Source: Candidatus Hemicellulosilyticus sp. P3 (GTDB taxonomy: Bacteria > Bacteroidota > Bacteroidia > Bacteroidales > P3). From it: a stretch of DNA of 64,000 bases. The stretch is from positions 1,654 through 65,653 of the forward strand of contig LPNH01000011.1 in the NCBI GenBank assembly GCA_001543385.1, read 5' to 3'. Below the pieces are notes generated by a model. The model searched no databases. It was not told the origin of the DNA and worked only from the letters and a program-made list of their open reading frames with translations. This document shows, in pieces, positions 43,701 to 52,751 of the stretch (positions within the stretch are counted from its first letter, which is position 1; each line of letters starts with the position of its first letter). A program made the position numbers and the translations under genes.

Positions 43701-46700
43701 ACAATCATCATGTAGAATGGCTGAGACCTATTGAGACCCCCTTCCATGGGTATTCTCCTTATACTGTTGGTGGCGAACCTATGCCATTGAAGGAGGAACT
43801 ACATGAGACATGGGAGGCATTTCCATATCACAACTTCAGTGCTACACCCAATCCTACAGATGAAGTCATTGAGGGGTGGGCCAAGGAAAACAGAAAAATC
43901 CTCTGGAACAATGACCTATGGGGCGAGACAGGTACGTTCGCTGAGCGTCTATTGCAGATTCACCAATTCCCTGAGTTGTTTATTCAGGCAGAGCATACGG
44001 CACAGGTTGACAAGATGGTCAGCCGTCAGGTACAGGAGGATTTCAAAGACCATTGTATCAATATTCTGGCCTGCTCCACTACGATGGAAATGGGTGTTGA
44101 CCTTGGAGACTTAGAGTTGGTTATGATGACATCTGTGCCTCCCATGCCATCCAACTATAAGCAGAGAGCAGGACGTAGCGGACGACGTGGTCAGGTGAGA
44201 AGTGCCTGTGTTACGCTATGCGGCTCTGATGCCGTTGGCATCAGGACATTGCTGAACCCAATGGAGAATGTGATTCTTCGCACAACCAGTACGCCAACAG
44301 TCGATCTGAATAGTGCTCAGGTTGTTCAGCGTCACGTCAATTCTTTCTTGATAAGGGAGTTTGGTGTGTTTGGTATGGCTGGTGGAAGTGTCAATGAACA
44401 GGTTATCAGTTACTACACCAATTACGAGATTGTTCCTGACGGAGAAAGCAGCCACTTTAAGATTAAAAGAAAGGTTGACCACTCGCCTGTCAGTCCACTG
44501 GACGGTCTGGGCGATGAAACAGGTACGCCCTACGAAACCTTCAACAATAAGTGTAGTGAAGCTCTTGATGATAAACTAAGAAGAAAACTCAGGATTCTGT
44601 TGAACGGAACCATCTTCAGTAGCCGTCCACCCCAATATGTGGTGGCAAAGGCTCGTGAGATGAATGAGAACTGCTATGCTGAGCTGGAGCTGCGTATCCA
44701 AGACTATGCAAAGCCTTACAAGGAAGCCAAGAGTGCGAAGCAACAGGCTTTCTTCGAGATGAAGTACATTGAACCGTTGGCTGCCAGACTATTGGCATAT
44801 TGGGCTACACATAGGTTTACTCCCAATGCGAACATGCCAGTTAATGTGATTGAATTTGATATTAACTCTGCTTCTCAGAATACTTATTCGTTAGTAACGG
44901 TATCGAACCCGTCATATCCACTGCGTACAGCCTTGTCTCAGTATGCACCAGGAAATCCAATTGCTCGTGACGGAACGGTCCGCATCGTTCGTGGTATTCG
45001 CTATACCAACTTCTTCAAACCTGAGGTTACGTTCAAGAAACTCTATTTCAACAGGGAGCAGGTTGTTATCGATACGAAGGATGAACTGGAGAACCTGGAG
45101 AAATGGAAAGTAAGCGCAAGTACAGAACTTGACCTTCTGCAGCCAGCAGAGTTCATTCCCGATATGAATGAGTCTGCTAATCGAATTCTTGACCAGAACG
45201 TCTATACTCGTGTCAGTGCACAGTTGATTGGTGCGGACGAATGGAAGCAAGACAGAATTGAGCCGCATTTGTTTGATTCTCGCAGTAGTCGCGAGAGTGG
45301 GAACGGTCAGATTCTCTACTATAATGAAGGTACGGGCTTCGGCTATTGCCATTGTACGAAGTGTGGTAAGACCGTTTTAGAGAACTGGCCAGCTGCTGCA
45401 TCGAGCGATCCAGAAAAGATGCCTGCCGAAATGAATAACATTCCATCAAAGGATGCCGAGAAAGAGAACTTCCACTTCTCACTGATTAGAAAAGGCACAA
45501 AACCCAATCGCTGTATGGGATGTAATAGTACGGATTATATCAAGAGAAACGTAGTTCTTGGCGATACTATTCAGACGGACTATACAGAAATCAGAATCCG
45601 TCACTTCCAAAAAGACTGGATAAATGGCCGTAATGAGGAGGAGAACCTGCTTATTACGCTTGGTCTGTTGTTTGCAAGAGGTTTAGCAGAAGAGCTGAAC
45701 GTGGAGCGAACAGATCTTGACTTTACCATCACGCCTAATGGTCATATTTGTATCTTTGATGCAAATCCTGGTGGTTCTGGTTATTCAAACCAATTGGCTG
45801 CTATGGATTTGCTAAAATCCGTGATTGAGCGTTCACGTCTCATCATCGAGGCTGCAGAACAATCTGGTAACAAGGAGGCTCTTATCGACAAATTTACCCT
45901 TCACTATGTGAATCGCATTGATATTCAGGCTGCTAAGGCTTGGATTGAAGAAGAGAGAGCAGCCAGAAAAGTATTGCCAGATCCTGTCAAAAATGTCTTT
46001 GGTGATACTGTTACTGAGACTTCGCTTGCCAAGATGCAGCGGGCATTCATCACTTCTCAGAATGAAGCCGTGCTTTTTGTGGATGATGACTACGACCATT
46101 GGGAGTACGAAGGTACAGACCATTGTTGGAGGGGACAGTTCCTCAACCATTTTGCTCCTCACGGCCAGCAGACTTCCTTCTGTGTTGCAGAATGTTCTGA
46201 CAACCGAATGACAGAGCCAATACGTGACATGATACGTTCTATCAAGGGATGGGCGAATGAGGTTCTTCATATTAAGAACCCATTTGCTGGCAATGGATTG
46301 TTCCCGCTGGCATATATAGACGGAAGGTTGTACTTTACGAACAACCCCAACCATATTACCCTGAACGACAAATGGGGCAATGGAACCATCTATTATATCC
46401 GTACCAACAACTTTGCTGCTACAGCTGACTTCATTGATACCTCAGTTGAGGAGAGCACGACAAAGATATTCAAATTGACAGATGGTGATCCGACGAATAT
46501 CAAGACGTCAGAACTTGGTAGACTTATTCGCAGCAAGTCTGGACATATTGTTGATGCTTTCATCGACCATTGCAAGGCAAATAACGAAGAAACTATAAAG
46601 GTTAGCTATCAGGATGAGCACATGAAGAGTATTTTGTCGATGATTCTGACTCTCCAAACAGCTGGTTATTTCATCAAAGAGATTGGTAATACGTTCACTA

Positions 46701-47128
46701 TGGAGTTTAAGCTGGAGAGATATGACTCTGACAGCGGTAAATGGGACAGCATGACAGCCAACCTTCCTTCTTCTTACTCAAAGCAAATAACGACAAGCGA
46801 AAAGAAGATTGGTAGAGATGAATGGCTTGAAAGCCTCGCTAATAGCTGGCAAGAAGATTTGGATTATGAAGATCAGATAGACGGAACTATTCTTCCTATT
46901 TGTTCTCTACCCAAGAATACACTGACTCACTGGCGAGTTTTGTCGTTTGAGTGTGCAGGGAAACGACTCAGTATCTATCCTGATGGCGGTTTGATGAATG
47001 GTTGGTCGATTTACAATGCACCTGGTCGTTCACGTCGATACGACACAGCCACCATTACTTACGATACCGAAATAGACCTCTATCGTAATCAAGAGATTAA
47101 GTTTGACGTAACAATAGAAGACATTTAA
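40724..47128 (+). CDS. DruE-like DEAD/DEAH helicase with DUF1998/MZB C-terminus, 2134 aa
   Basis: Superfamily 2 helicase motifs: VTTGTGSGKTECFML (Walker A, about residues 122-136), LDETHTYTGAGAAE (DETH box, about 274), SSATIG (motif III), ACSTTMEMGVDLG and QRAGRSGRRG (motif VI, about 1147). Zinc-binding pairs occur between the helicase halves (CKHCGEYV, CQCPYCGTKL) and in the C-terminal DUF1998-like region (CHCTKCGKTV, CMGCNSTD, DANPGGSGYS). Size and layout match DruE, the common component of Druantia anti-phage systems. DISARM DrmA is smaller and accompanied by other genes not present here. It overlaps the DruH-like gene by 4 bp and the next gene follows after 1 bp. Confidence 0.78.
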   Translation: MKQKFRFAELYRKNRTAVEKTLSAMWCGEARNESQKGYISQLTKLIPEVFAPKDAMPLVQCMNNYEAVYPEHEAEAEEMLGTLWKKTLPPRETYKPYEHQYQCWKTLLKGKTPDGMNMSIVVTTGTGSGKTECFMLPLVQDLIDNFVPEEVQAIFLYPLNALMEDQKVRMEKLLEGTELKFAVYNGDMPQCIPSPEDPSYKKVMRKVDAIRGITRDEQGNITETKFKHVIATREELRQHPANILLTNPTMLEYILLREKDRNLIKEEKKTLRWIALDETHTYTGAGAAEIAMLIRRVLMAYGVTTNDVRFATSSATIGKSGDEKAKEELREFIANITGLQVNQVRFVDGKRKGQDALPEKDKGYWMRLMNENKDGYLRLDELITEGESVEEKLERLDAMCQTAEDQGLEDLRVKVHYFYRVPNHGLFVDISDPHYKEDGSFKIYTENMPDDTPGTAPLLEMSRCKHCGEYVAIAEEVKLDDGIAFSPITMDDSDMFDLDSTEETGKTYYIFGTSNSDDTGFDNNAPYIIKGNRMLNVTAGNPAGPGWHVIANTQCQCPYCGTKLTKQAKPDEENPDQTIQDEEDSKKLQKFRIASDFVSRLIAPSTLDLMTEAKPKDEKKVSLHKGQQFISFVDSRQSAAQSTIKQNLEEERLWVYGTIFHELCRMATAGTMTLDEAKKYYEGVFNTATSRAERRAADDMLEILEGNDQEAINKILADLKPNNFLSWQDILDVLLNDRLADTFCQQFAERSELSPELDDDGNIRPETKRKYILAIMVQYLSKRPLTAAAPETMGLFTSYFVQLKDALTSKLPDAVELFNGKLDDENRITKKDWHGLMQIFLDYTVRSNESVFLKMDDLDPMDIFQCVRFATQKERRRPVHKPTVREKGPNRSRIIRLLAKLIANDKHITINNAISGYKQQIQDVIDCMWNELTLKYELLEHSTHYDDELRQHVKDKDEIVNDIHLTPYRLNLAKIGFKLYDDVYLCDTNASSDNHHVEWLRPIETPFHGYSPYTVGGEPMPLKEELHETWEAFPYHNFSATPNPTDEVIEGWAKENRKILWNNDLWGETGTFAERLLQIHQFPELFIQAEHTAQVDKMVSRQVQEDFKDHCINILACSTTMEMGVDLGDLELVMMTSVPPMPSNYKQRAGRSGRRGQVRSACVTLCGSDAVGIRTLLNPMENVILRTTSTPTVDLNSAQVVQRHVNSFLIREFGVFGMAGGSVNEQVISYYTNYEIVPDGESSHFKIKRKVDHSPVSPLDGLGDETGTPYETFNNKCSEALDDKLRRKLRILLNGTIFSSRPPQYVVAKAREMNENCYAELELRIQDYAKPYKEAKSAKQQAFFEMKYIEPLAARLLAYWATHRFTPNANMPVNVIEFDINSASQNTYSLVTVSNPSYPLRTALSQYAPGNPIARDGTVRIVRGIRYTNFFKPEVTFKKLYFNREQVVIDTKDELENLEKWKVSASTELDLLQPAEFIPDMNESANRILDQNVYTRVSAQLIGADEWKQDRIEPHLFDSRSSRESGNGQILYYNEGTGFGYCHCTKCGKTVLENWPAAASSDPEKMPAEMNNIPSKDAEKENFHFSLIRKGTKPNRCMGCNSTDYIKRNVVLGDTIQTDYTEIRIRHFQKDWINGRNEEENLLITLGLLFARGLAEELNVERTDLDFTITPNGHICIFDANPGGSGYSNQLAAMDLLKSVIERSRLIIEAAEQSGNKEALIDKFTLHYVNRIDIQAAKAWIEEERAARKVLPDPVKNVFGDTVTETSLAKMQRAFITSQNEAVLFVDDDYDHWEYEGTDHCWRGQFLNHFAPHGQQTSFCVAECSDNRMTEPIRDMIRSIKGWANEVLHIKNPFAGNGLFPLAYIDGRLYFTNNPNHITLNDKWGNGTIYYIRTNNFAATADFIDTSVEESTTKIFKLTDGDPTNIKTSELGRLIRSKSGHIVDAFIDHCKANNEETIKVSYQDEHMKSILSMILTLQTAGYFIKEIGNTFTMEFKLERYDSDSGKWDSMTANLPSSYSKQITTSEKKIGRDEWLESLANSWQEDLDYEDQIDGTILPICSLPKNTLTHWRVLSFECAGKRLSIYPDGGLMNGWSIYNAPGRSRRYDTATITYDTEIDLYRNQEIKFDVTIEDI

Positions 47129-47129
47129 T

Positions 47130-48194
47130 ATGGCATCTTGGAAACCAACAGAGATAATGGTAAATGGGAACCTTGTGAAAGCGCAAGCTCCACTCATTGT
47201 GTCGGCAAGTAGAAGTACAGATATTCCTGCATTCTATGCTGATTGGTTTTTTGACCGTTTAGAAAAAGGATATTCAGCCTGGACTAATCCTTTTAACGGC
47301 GTGAAATCGTATGTTTCATACGAGAAGACTCGTTTTATCGTGTTCTGGTCGAAGAATCCAAAGCCACTATTACCTTATCTGCATTTACTGAAAGAACGGA
47401 ATATCAAGTGCTACATACAATATACTCTGAACGATTATGAGCAAGAGAAACTAGAAAAAGTACCGCCTCTAACCGATCGCATTGAAACATTCAAACTTCT
47501 TGTTGATCAACTTGGGAAGGGTGCCGTAATCTGGCGATTTGACCCAATGATATTGACTGATGATATTTCTATTGACAACTTGCTGCAGAAAGTCCAAAAG
47601 ATTGGTGACCAACTGAAAGGTTACACTGAAAAGCTGGTTTTCAGCTATGCAGACATCGCTTTATACAAAAAGGTGAAGCACAATCTGGAAGCCAGTGGTG
47701 TTCCATATCATGAATGGGAAATTGAACAGATGGAAGATTTCGCAAAAAAGCTTTCTGCCATGAATGATGAACGCGGCTGGAACTTTCAACTTGCCACCTG
47801 TGGCGAAAAAATCGACATTGACAAACATGGCATCCTACATAATCGTTGCATTGATGGTGATTTGATTACCCGCCTTGCTTGGGATGATAAGGAACTCATG
47901 GACTTTATGAAGGTCAAGATTGAAGATATTCCCGCTCCATCTTTGTTTGATGAGCCAGAATTACCTAAAGGAGCCATACTATTGCCTAATAATCACTACT
48001 TTATCAGTACACATAAGAAAGATCCTGGGCAAAGACAGTTCTGTGAATGTATGGCATCAAAAGACATTGGCGAATATAATACCTGTCCACATCTTTGTGA
48101 GTACTGCTATGCCAATGCCACCAAGCAATTAGCACTGCAAAACTGGAAATGTCACAAGGAAAACCCATTTGGCGAGACAATAACGGGAAAGTAA
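47130..48194 (+). CDS. DUF1848 protein with C-terminal Fe-S-type cysteines
   Basis: 354 aa. The N-terminus VSASRSTDIPAFYADWFF and WTNPFNGVKSYVSYEKTRFI are hallmarks of DUF1848, a TIM-barrel family. The C-terminus carries CECMASKDIGEYNTCPHLCEYCYANA, an arrangement with CxxxCxxC (residues about 330-337) resembling a radical-SAM/Fe-S cluster motif. The family is uncharacterised but often annotated as radical SAM-like. It is wedged between DruE and a methyltransferase-RecQ helicase (1 bp and 16 bp gaps). Whether it belongs to the Druantia-like unit or the next one is unclear. Confidence 0.82.
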   Translation: MASWKPTEIMVNGNLVKAQAPLIVSASRSTDIPAFYADWFFDRLEKGYSAWTNPFNGVKSYVSYEKTRFIVFWSKNPKPLLPYLHLLKERNIKCYIQYTLNDYEQEKLEKVPPLTDRIETFKLLVDQLGKGAVIWRFDPMILTDDISIDNLLQKVQKIGDQLKGYTEKLVFSYADIALYKKVKHNLEASGVPYHEWEIEQMEDFAKKLSAMNDERGWNFQLATCGEKIDIDKHGILHNRCIDGDLITRLAWDDKELMDFMKVKIEDIPAPSLFDEPELPKGAILLPNNHYFISTHKKDPGQRQFCECMASKDIGEYNTCPHLCEYCYANATKQLALQNWKCHKENPFGETITGK

Positions 48195-48210
48195 TAATTT
48201 GAGGGACTAT

Positions 48211-51200
48211 ATGAGCTACATAACCGATATACAGAAGATAAGTGACCTGACTATAAATGATATCATCAAGGTCTCCTTACGTTATGTTCCTGATCCATTC
48301 AAGTCATGTCCATGGGCGTATAGGGATAGCGAGGGACGAACGTTGGAACATGGTACAGCTGTTCTCGAAACAGAAGAACAGTGCTGTGCATACATGGCCG
48401 CCTATGGCCCGATGCATCGCCACAAGCTAATTCGCGCCTTAGATGAGAATGAATTCCCATACAAAAACCTGAACAATGGCGTGGAGATTTATGATTGGGG
48501 ATGTGGCCAGGGTATTGGTACTGTTGCTATCATTGAAAAACTACGGCAGTTTGGCTGGTTGCCAAAGCTGAAGAAAGTCACCTTAGAGGAACCTTCTAAT
48601 GTGGCAAGACAACGAGCTGTATTACATGTCAGACAGGCATTAGGAGAACAAAATACTGAGATTACTGACATTCCTTATTATCTTCCTTCAGATTATGGCG
48701 ACAACAGCAATTCCATCACGGAAATTGATGTTCATGAGCCTTGTGCTATACATATATTCTCGAATATTTTGGATATTGAAGCTGTAAGCCTGAAGGGTGT
48801 TTCAAAGATGATAACCTCTTCCGGTGCTCAGCATATAGCCCTGTGTATAGGTCCGGCAAATCTAAATGAAAGCCGAATCAATACCTTCAGCTATTATTTC
48901 AAAAAGGAAGGCTTACGGGTGTTTACAGAATTCCGTGATACGAACTTTGGTCACCATCCCAATGGAAGGGCGTATGGTTGTCTTATTAAGAGTTTTACCT
49001 ATAGCCTGATACATAACAGTGACATTCTGCATAAATACAGCTACTTTGCTCCTGTTCAGCTATTTGCGGCTTATTCAGATGTCAACTTGCAGGGGTCTTC
49101 GTTGCAAAGCGCTTTTGAGGTTCTGGCTCCATTTGATATGACAGCACATAAAAACCTTTGCCCGGTCTATGCCCTTGTTAGCAATCTTATCTCACGTGGT
49201 TGTCCTACATTGGCCAGCCAAAAGGTCTTGGATGCCACCGGTTCGAGGGATAAAGCAAAGAGCCTTAATGCAGTTGCTCGTATTCAGAAGACCTTCATAG
49301 AGGCAATGATTTCCGATCGCATGGATTTGAAGAAGGATACTTTGAATATTCTTGTGATTGAAGATGACACGTCAGTGGCAAAGATTGCCATCAACGATTT
49401 TGTTGAGTTATACCATCATATCGTTGCCATGACGCAGGATTATTCGGATATGACCCTTCCCCAAATTAACATATATGGTAAGAGGGAGGCTAAGACACAA
49501 ACAACTTATGATGCTATCATTGATGTGTCTATCGACCAATTATGTAATCCTGAAGAAGTGGTATTCTCTAAATATAAGGCCAACAACGACTGCTACTTTA
49601 TTGTTCGCTCTTCAAAGTCAGTATATGCGGAGAGATTCCTCTATACAACTGAGAGAATCAAGTATAAACCTCTCGTTGAAAAGGACACACAAGGAAATTA
49701 TCACAATATTGAGGATGTTTGTGGCCACCTGCGCTATTTCCTGAACTTGATTTTCAGAAAAGAAGATTTCAGACCTGGCCAGCTTCCCATCCTTAGTCGG
49801 GCATTACAGCTAAAGAGTGTCATCGGACTATTGCCAACAGGTGGTGGTAAATCCCTTACCTATCAGCTGGCTGCCATACTACAACCTGGTGTTACCTTGG
49901 TTGTTGATCCGTTAAGAGGTCTTATGAAAGACCAATATGATGGTTTGCTAAAGACTGGTATCGATTGTATCTCGTACATTAATAGTGACATCACGAAGGA
50001 CAGAGAAGAAAGAGAACGAAGGGAAAATGCACTTACTGGTTCTCAGATACAGATTATGTTCTTATCGCCTGAGCGACTAAGCATACACCGATTCAGAGAG
50101 GTCTTGCGTTCAATGCGCGAATCTGACGTTTTCTTTGCTTATGGTGTTATCGATGAAGTTCACTGCGTTTCTGAGTGGGGCCATGACTTCAGACTTGCTT
50201 ACCTGCATCTGGGACGGAACCTTTTCAACTACGTTTTACCCAAAGAAGTCGAAGGCGAAGATAATCACATATCCCTGTTTGGACTGACGGCAACTGCATC
50301 GTTTGACGTCCTCGCTGATGTGGAAAGAGAACTATCGGGAAGTAATTCATATTCATTGGAAGACGATGCTACAGTCAGATATGAAAACACCAATCGACTG
50401 GAACTCCAGTATTATATCTATCCTGTGGATGCTTCGGCTGCTGATAAAGCCCGAAAAGTTGATGAAATTAAAGAGGATTTGGTTCTTAATGCCATTAATG
50501 ATGCAACGGAGAAGATACAGGAGATTCAAAATGATGATAGTATCAGTGAGATTAAGAAACGATTCCTTGAAAGAGAGAATATCTCTGATGAAGGGAAAAT
50601 CGCAGAAGTCAATTCTACTGACTTATACACAGATGTTAATGAGGATTGGTATACTGCAAGGCATACAGATGTTGCCGGAATTGTGTTCTGCTTACGAGCC
50701 AACAAGGATGGTAAACCTGACGTAAAACTGAGTGTTCCTACTGTAGCCAATACCTTAAAAGAACACAATATCAATCGTATTTCGACATACAAAGGAGGCG
50801 ATGATACGTCATGTCAGGATGATTTCCTTGCAGGCGAGACAAATCTAATGGTTGCGACAAAAGCCTTTGGAATGGGTATTGACAAGCCTAACGTTCGTTT
50901 AACAGTGCACCTGAATTACCCTGGATCTTTGGAATCATTTGTTCAAGAAGCCGGACGAGCCGGACGTGACAAAAAGATGGCTCTAGCAACCATCATGTAT
51001 TCGCCTAAAACCTATCCTGTCATAAATGCCAGGACTCGTCAGTGGAGCCATTTCTCAGCAGACTATACAAATAACAAGTTCTTCTATGACAGCAACTTCC
51101 TTGGTGAAGAGTTTGAGTTGTACGTGATGGAACTCTTGATGAATGGTCTGAATATCCGTATCAGCAATGAAGAGATTGCTGGTATTGAGACTCTGAAATA

Positions 51201-52338
51201 TGGAAATAGTAAAGGTATTCTTCAATACATCAACAGATATGCCAAAGGAACGACCCTTACATATTATGTATCATACGAAGAAAATGAGCATGTTCTCGAC
51301 GAATATAATACATATTTAAAAGAAAGGCAAATGCCTCTGTTCAGTACATGGAATGCCAAGAACGCAAAGAATGATAGAGGATTCAGCTATATTCGGGACT
51401 ATGGTTCGGCTGAATACAAAGATGCAATTCAAAAGGCTATCTACAGAATGTGCATTATAGGCTTGATAGATGACTTTACAGAAGACTACGCCCAAAAGAC
51501 TTTCCGCATTACGACAATATGTCAGGACGAATCGCACTATTATGATTACCTCAGTCAATACTATCGGAAATATTACTCCGAGGATAGGGTTGACATCATG
51601 ATTAATGAAGTCAAGCAGATGGCGGTCAATGATGGTGTCATCATGGCATGCTTAAAGCACCTTACCTCTTTTATATATAGGAGTATCGCGGATAAGAGGG
51701 CCAGGGGTATCTTGGATATGGAGCAATTCTGTAATATGGCTATCAGCTCAGGCAAGGACTGGAAAGAAACGAATGAAGAACTGAAGGACTTTATTTATTA
51801 CTATTTCAATTCTAAATATGCAAGAGAAGGCTTCGTCACATATGATTCAAGTGTGCGCCAGGAAATACCATTCTCACTCAAAGATGACACCAATTACGAT
51901 ATTCACAGTGAAAGTGAAATATCAGATTTCAATCTTGTGAGAAAGTATATGAGGGTGGTTGATCCTGATATTGTCAACAATGATTCCCAAAAAGACAATA
52001 TCAAGCACTTGCAAGGTGCTGTACGTCTCATCAGACGTGCTATCGCAGAAATGAACCCTGTACTGAACCTCTTGAATATATTCTGCATCCTGTTCCTTGG
52101 TCAACATGAGAATGAGATGCTGGAGCAAGAACTATATGATGACTACAAAGCAGTCATGAGATTGTATGCGTCCCAAGGGAAACTTGGCCTTCTCAATGAA
52201 TATACAGATTTATTATTGCAGCATACAGCCATACTTCCAGAAGACAAGGTGTATATAGAGAAGATGCAGCTTGCCATTCAGCTGGAAGATCATGTTGCAG
52301 AACTCAATAGAATTAATCAAATATACAAAGAAATATGA
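48211..52338 (+). CDS. Methyltransferase-like/RecQ-type helicase fusion, 1375 aa
   Basis: Start chosen at the ATG of MSYITDIQ; the in-frame TTG four codons upstream is less likely. Residues about 90-220 contain YDWGCGQGIGTVAI, a SAM-dependent methyltransferase motif I. A middle segment (LNILVIEDDTSVAKIAINDF, about 380) looks Rossmann-like. The RecQ-type helicase spans about 510-930: LLPTGGGKSLTYQLA (Walker A), IDEVHCVSEWGHDFR (DExH with RecQ-like aromatic loop), LTATAS, and QEAGRAGRD (motif VI). A ~450-residue helical tail follows, without a visible zinc domain or HRDC. The methyltransferase-like part may be non-catalytic. It overlaps the next gene by 4 bp. Confidence 0.83.
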   Translation: MSYITDIQKISDLTINDIIKVSLRYVPDPFKSCPWAYRDSEGRTLEHGTAVLETEEQCCAYMAAYGPMHRHKLIRALDENEFPYKNLNNGVEIYDWGCGQGIGTVAIIEKLRQFGWLPKLKKVTLEEPSNVARQRAVLHVRQALGEQNTEITDIPYYLPSDYGDNSNSITEIDVHEPCAIHIFSNILDIEAVSLKGVSKMITSSGAQHIALCIGPANLNESRINTFSYYFKKEGLRVFTEFRDTNFGHHPNGRAYGCLIKSFTYSLIHNSDILHKYSYFAPVQLFAAYSDVNLQGSSLQSAFEVLAPFDMTAHKNLCPVYALVSNLISRGCPTLASQKVLDATGSRDKAKSLNAVARIQKTFIEAMISDRMDLKKDTLNILVIEDDTSVAKIAINDFVELYHHIVAMTQDYSDMTLPQINIYGKREAKTQTTYDAIIDVSIDQLCNPEEVVFSKYKANNDCYFIVRSSKSVYAERFLYTTERIKYKPLVEKDTQGNYHNIEDVCGHLRYFLNLIFRKEDFRPGQLPILSRALQLKSVIGLLPTGGGKSLTYQLAAILQPGVTLVVDPLRGLMKDQYDGLLKTGIDCISYINSDITKDREERERRENALTGSQIQIMFLSPERLSIHRFREVLRSMRESDVFFAYGVIDEVHCVSEWGHDFRLAYLHLGRNLFNYVLPKEVEGEDNHISLFGLTATASFDVLADVERELSGSNSYSLEDDATVRYENTNRLELQYYIYPVDASAADKARKVDEIKEDLVLNAINDATEKIQEIQNDDSISEIKKRFLERENISDEGKIAEVNSTDLYTDVNEDWYTARHTDVAGIVFCLRANKDGKPDVKLSVPTVANTLKEHNINRISTYKGGDDTSCQDDFLAGETNLMVATKAFGMGIDKPNVRLTVHLNYPGSLESFVQEAGRAGRDKKMALATIMYSPKTYPVINARTRQWSHFSADYTNNKFFYDSNFLGEEFELYVMELLMNGLNIRISNEEIAGIETLKYGNSKGILQYINRYAKGTTLTYYVSYEENEHVLDEYNTYLKERQMPLFSTWNAKNAKNDRGFSYIRDYGSAEYKDAIQKAIYRMCIIGLIDDFTEDYAQKTFRITTICQDESHYYDYLSQYYRKYYSEDRVDIMINEVKQMAVNDGVIMACLKHLTSFIYRSIADKRARGILDMEQFCNMAISSGKDWKETNEELKDFIYYYFNSKYAREGFVTYDSSVRQEIPFSLKDDTNYDIHSESEISDFNLVRKYMRVVDPDIVNNDSQKDNIKHLQGAVRLIRRAIAEMNPVLNLLNIFCILFLGQHENEMLEQELYDDYKAVMRLYASQGKLGLLNEYTDLLLQHTAILPEDKVYIEKMQLAIQLEDHVAELNRINQIYKEI

Positions 52339-52733
52339 TCGACGAGAAAATCAACAACTCACTCAGAGAGTTAGAGCAAGGACTTAAAAGCATGGAGTCC
52401 GCACGCAAACAAGTGGAAAAGACTGTCAATTCCTACGATGGTCTTAATTCAACTACCGCTGAGTATGTCAGTAAACTCGGCACTATTACGACCAAGATTC
52501 AAGAACTTGTTGATACCATCGGCAAGGATTATTCTCAGAAAGTAAAGGCGTTTGAGAAAGACCGTGAAACAGTCATTAATGCTGCAACTGCTGCAACTGA
52601 AAAACTTTCCAATGCATCAGAAGAGTTTAAAGACTCATTGGTTGATATCCAAACAAAACTGAAGTACAGCTTAATCGTTAATGCCGTATCACTCGTTGCT
52701 ATTGCTGCGATTCTATTCTTTCTTTTGAAATAA
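52335..52733 (+). CDS. Coiled-coil protein with C-terminal membrane anchor
   Basis: 132 aa. Residues 1-105 form a helical, heptad-like region rich in Lys/Glu/Thr (e.g. LRELEQGLKSMESARKQVEK), followed by LIVNAVSLVAIAAILFFLL, a single membrane segment at the extreme C-terminus (tail-anchored layout). Start overlaps the helicase stop by 4 bp, so the two are probably made together. It could tether the helicase to the inner membrane. Not recognised as a family. Confidence 0.72.
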   Translation: MIDEKINNSLRELEQGLKSMESARKQVEKTVNSYDGLNSTTAEYVSKLGTITTKIQELVDTIGKDYSQKVKAFEKDRETVINAATAATEKLSNASEEFKDSLVDIQTKLKYSLIVNAVSLVAIAAILFFLLK

Positions 52734-52751
52734 AACGAATATCTGCCCTCT

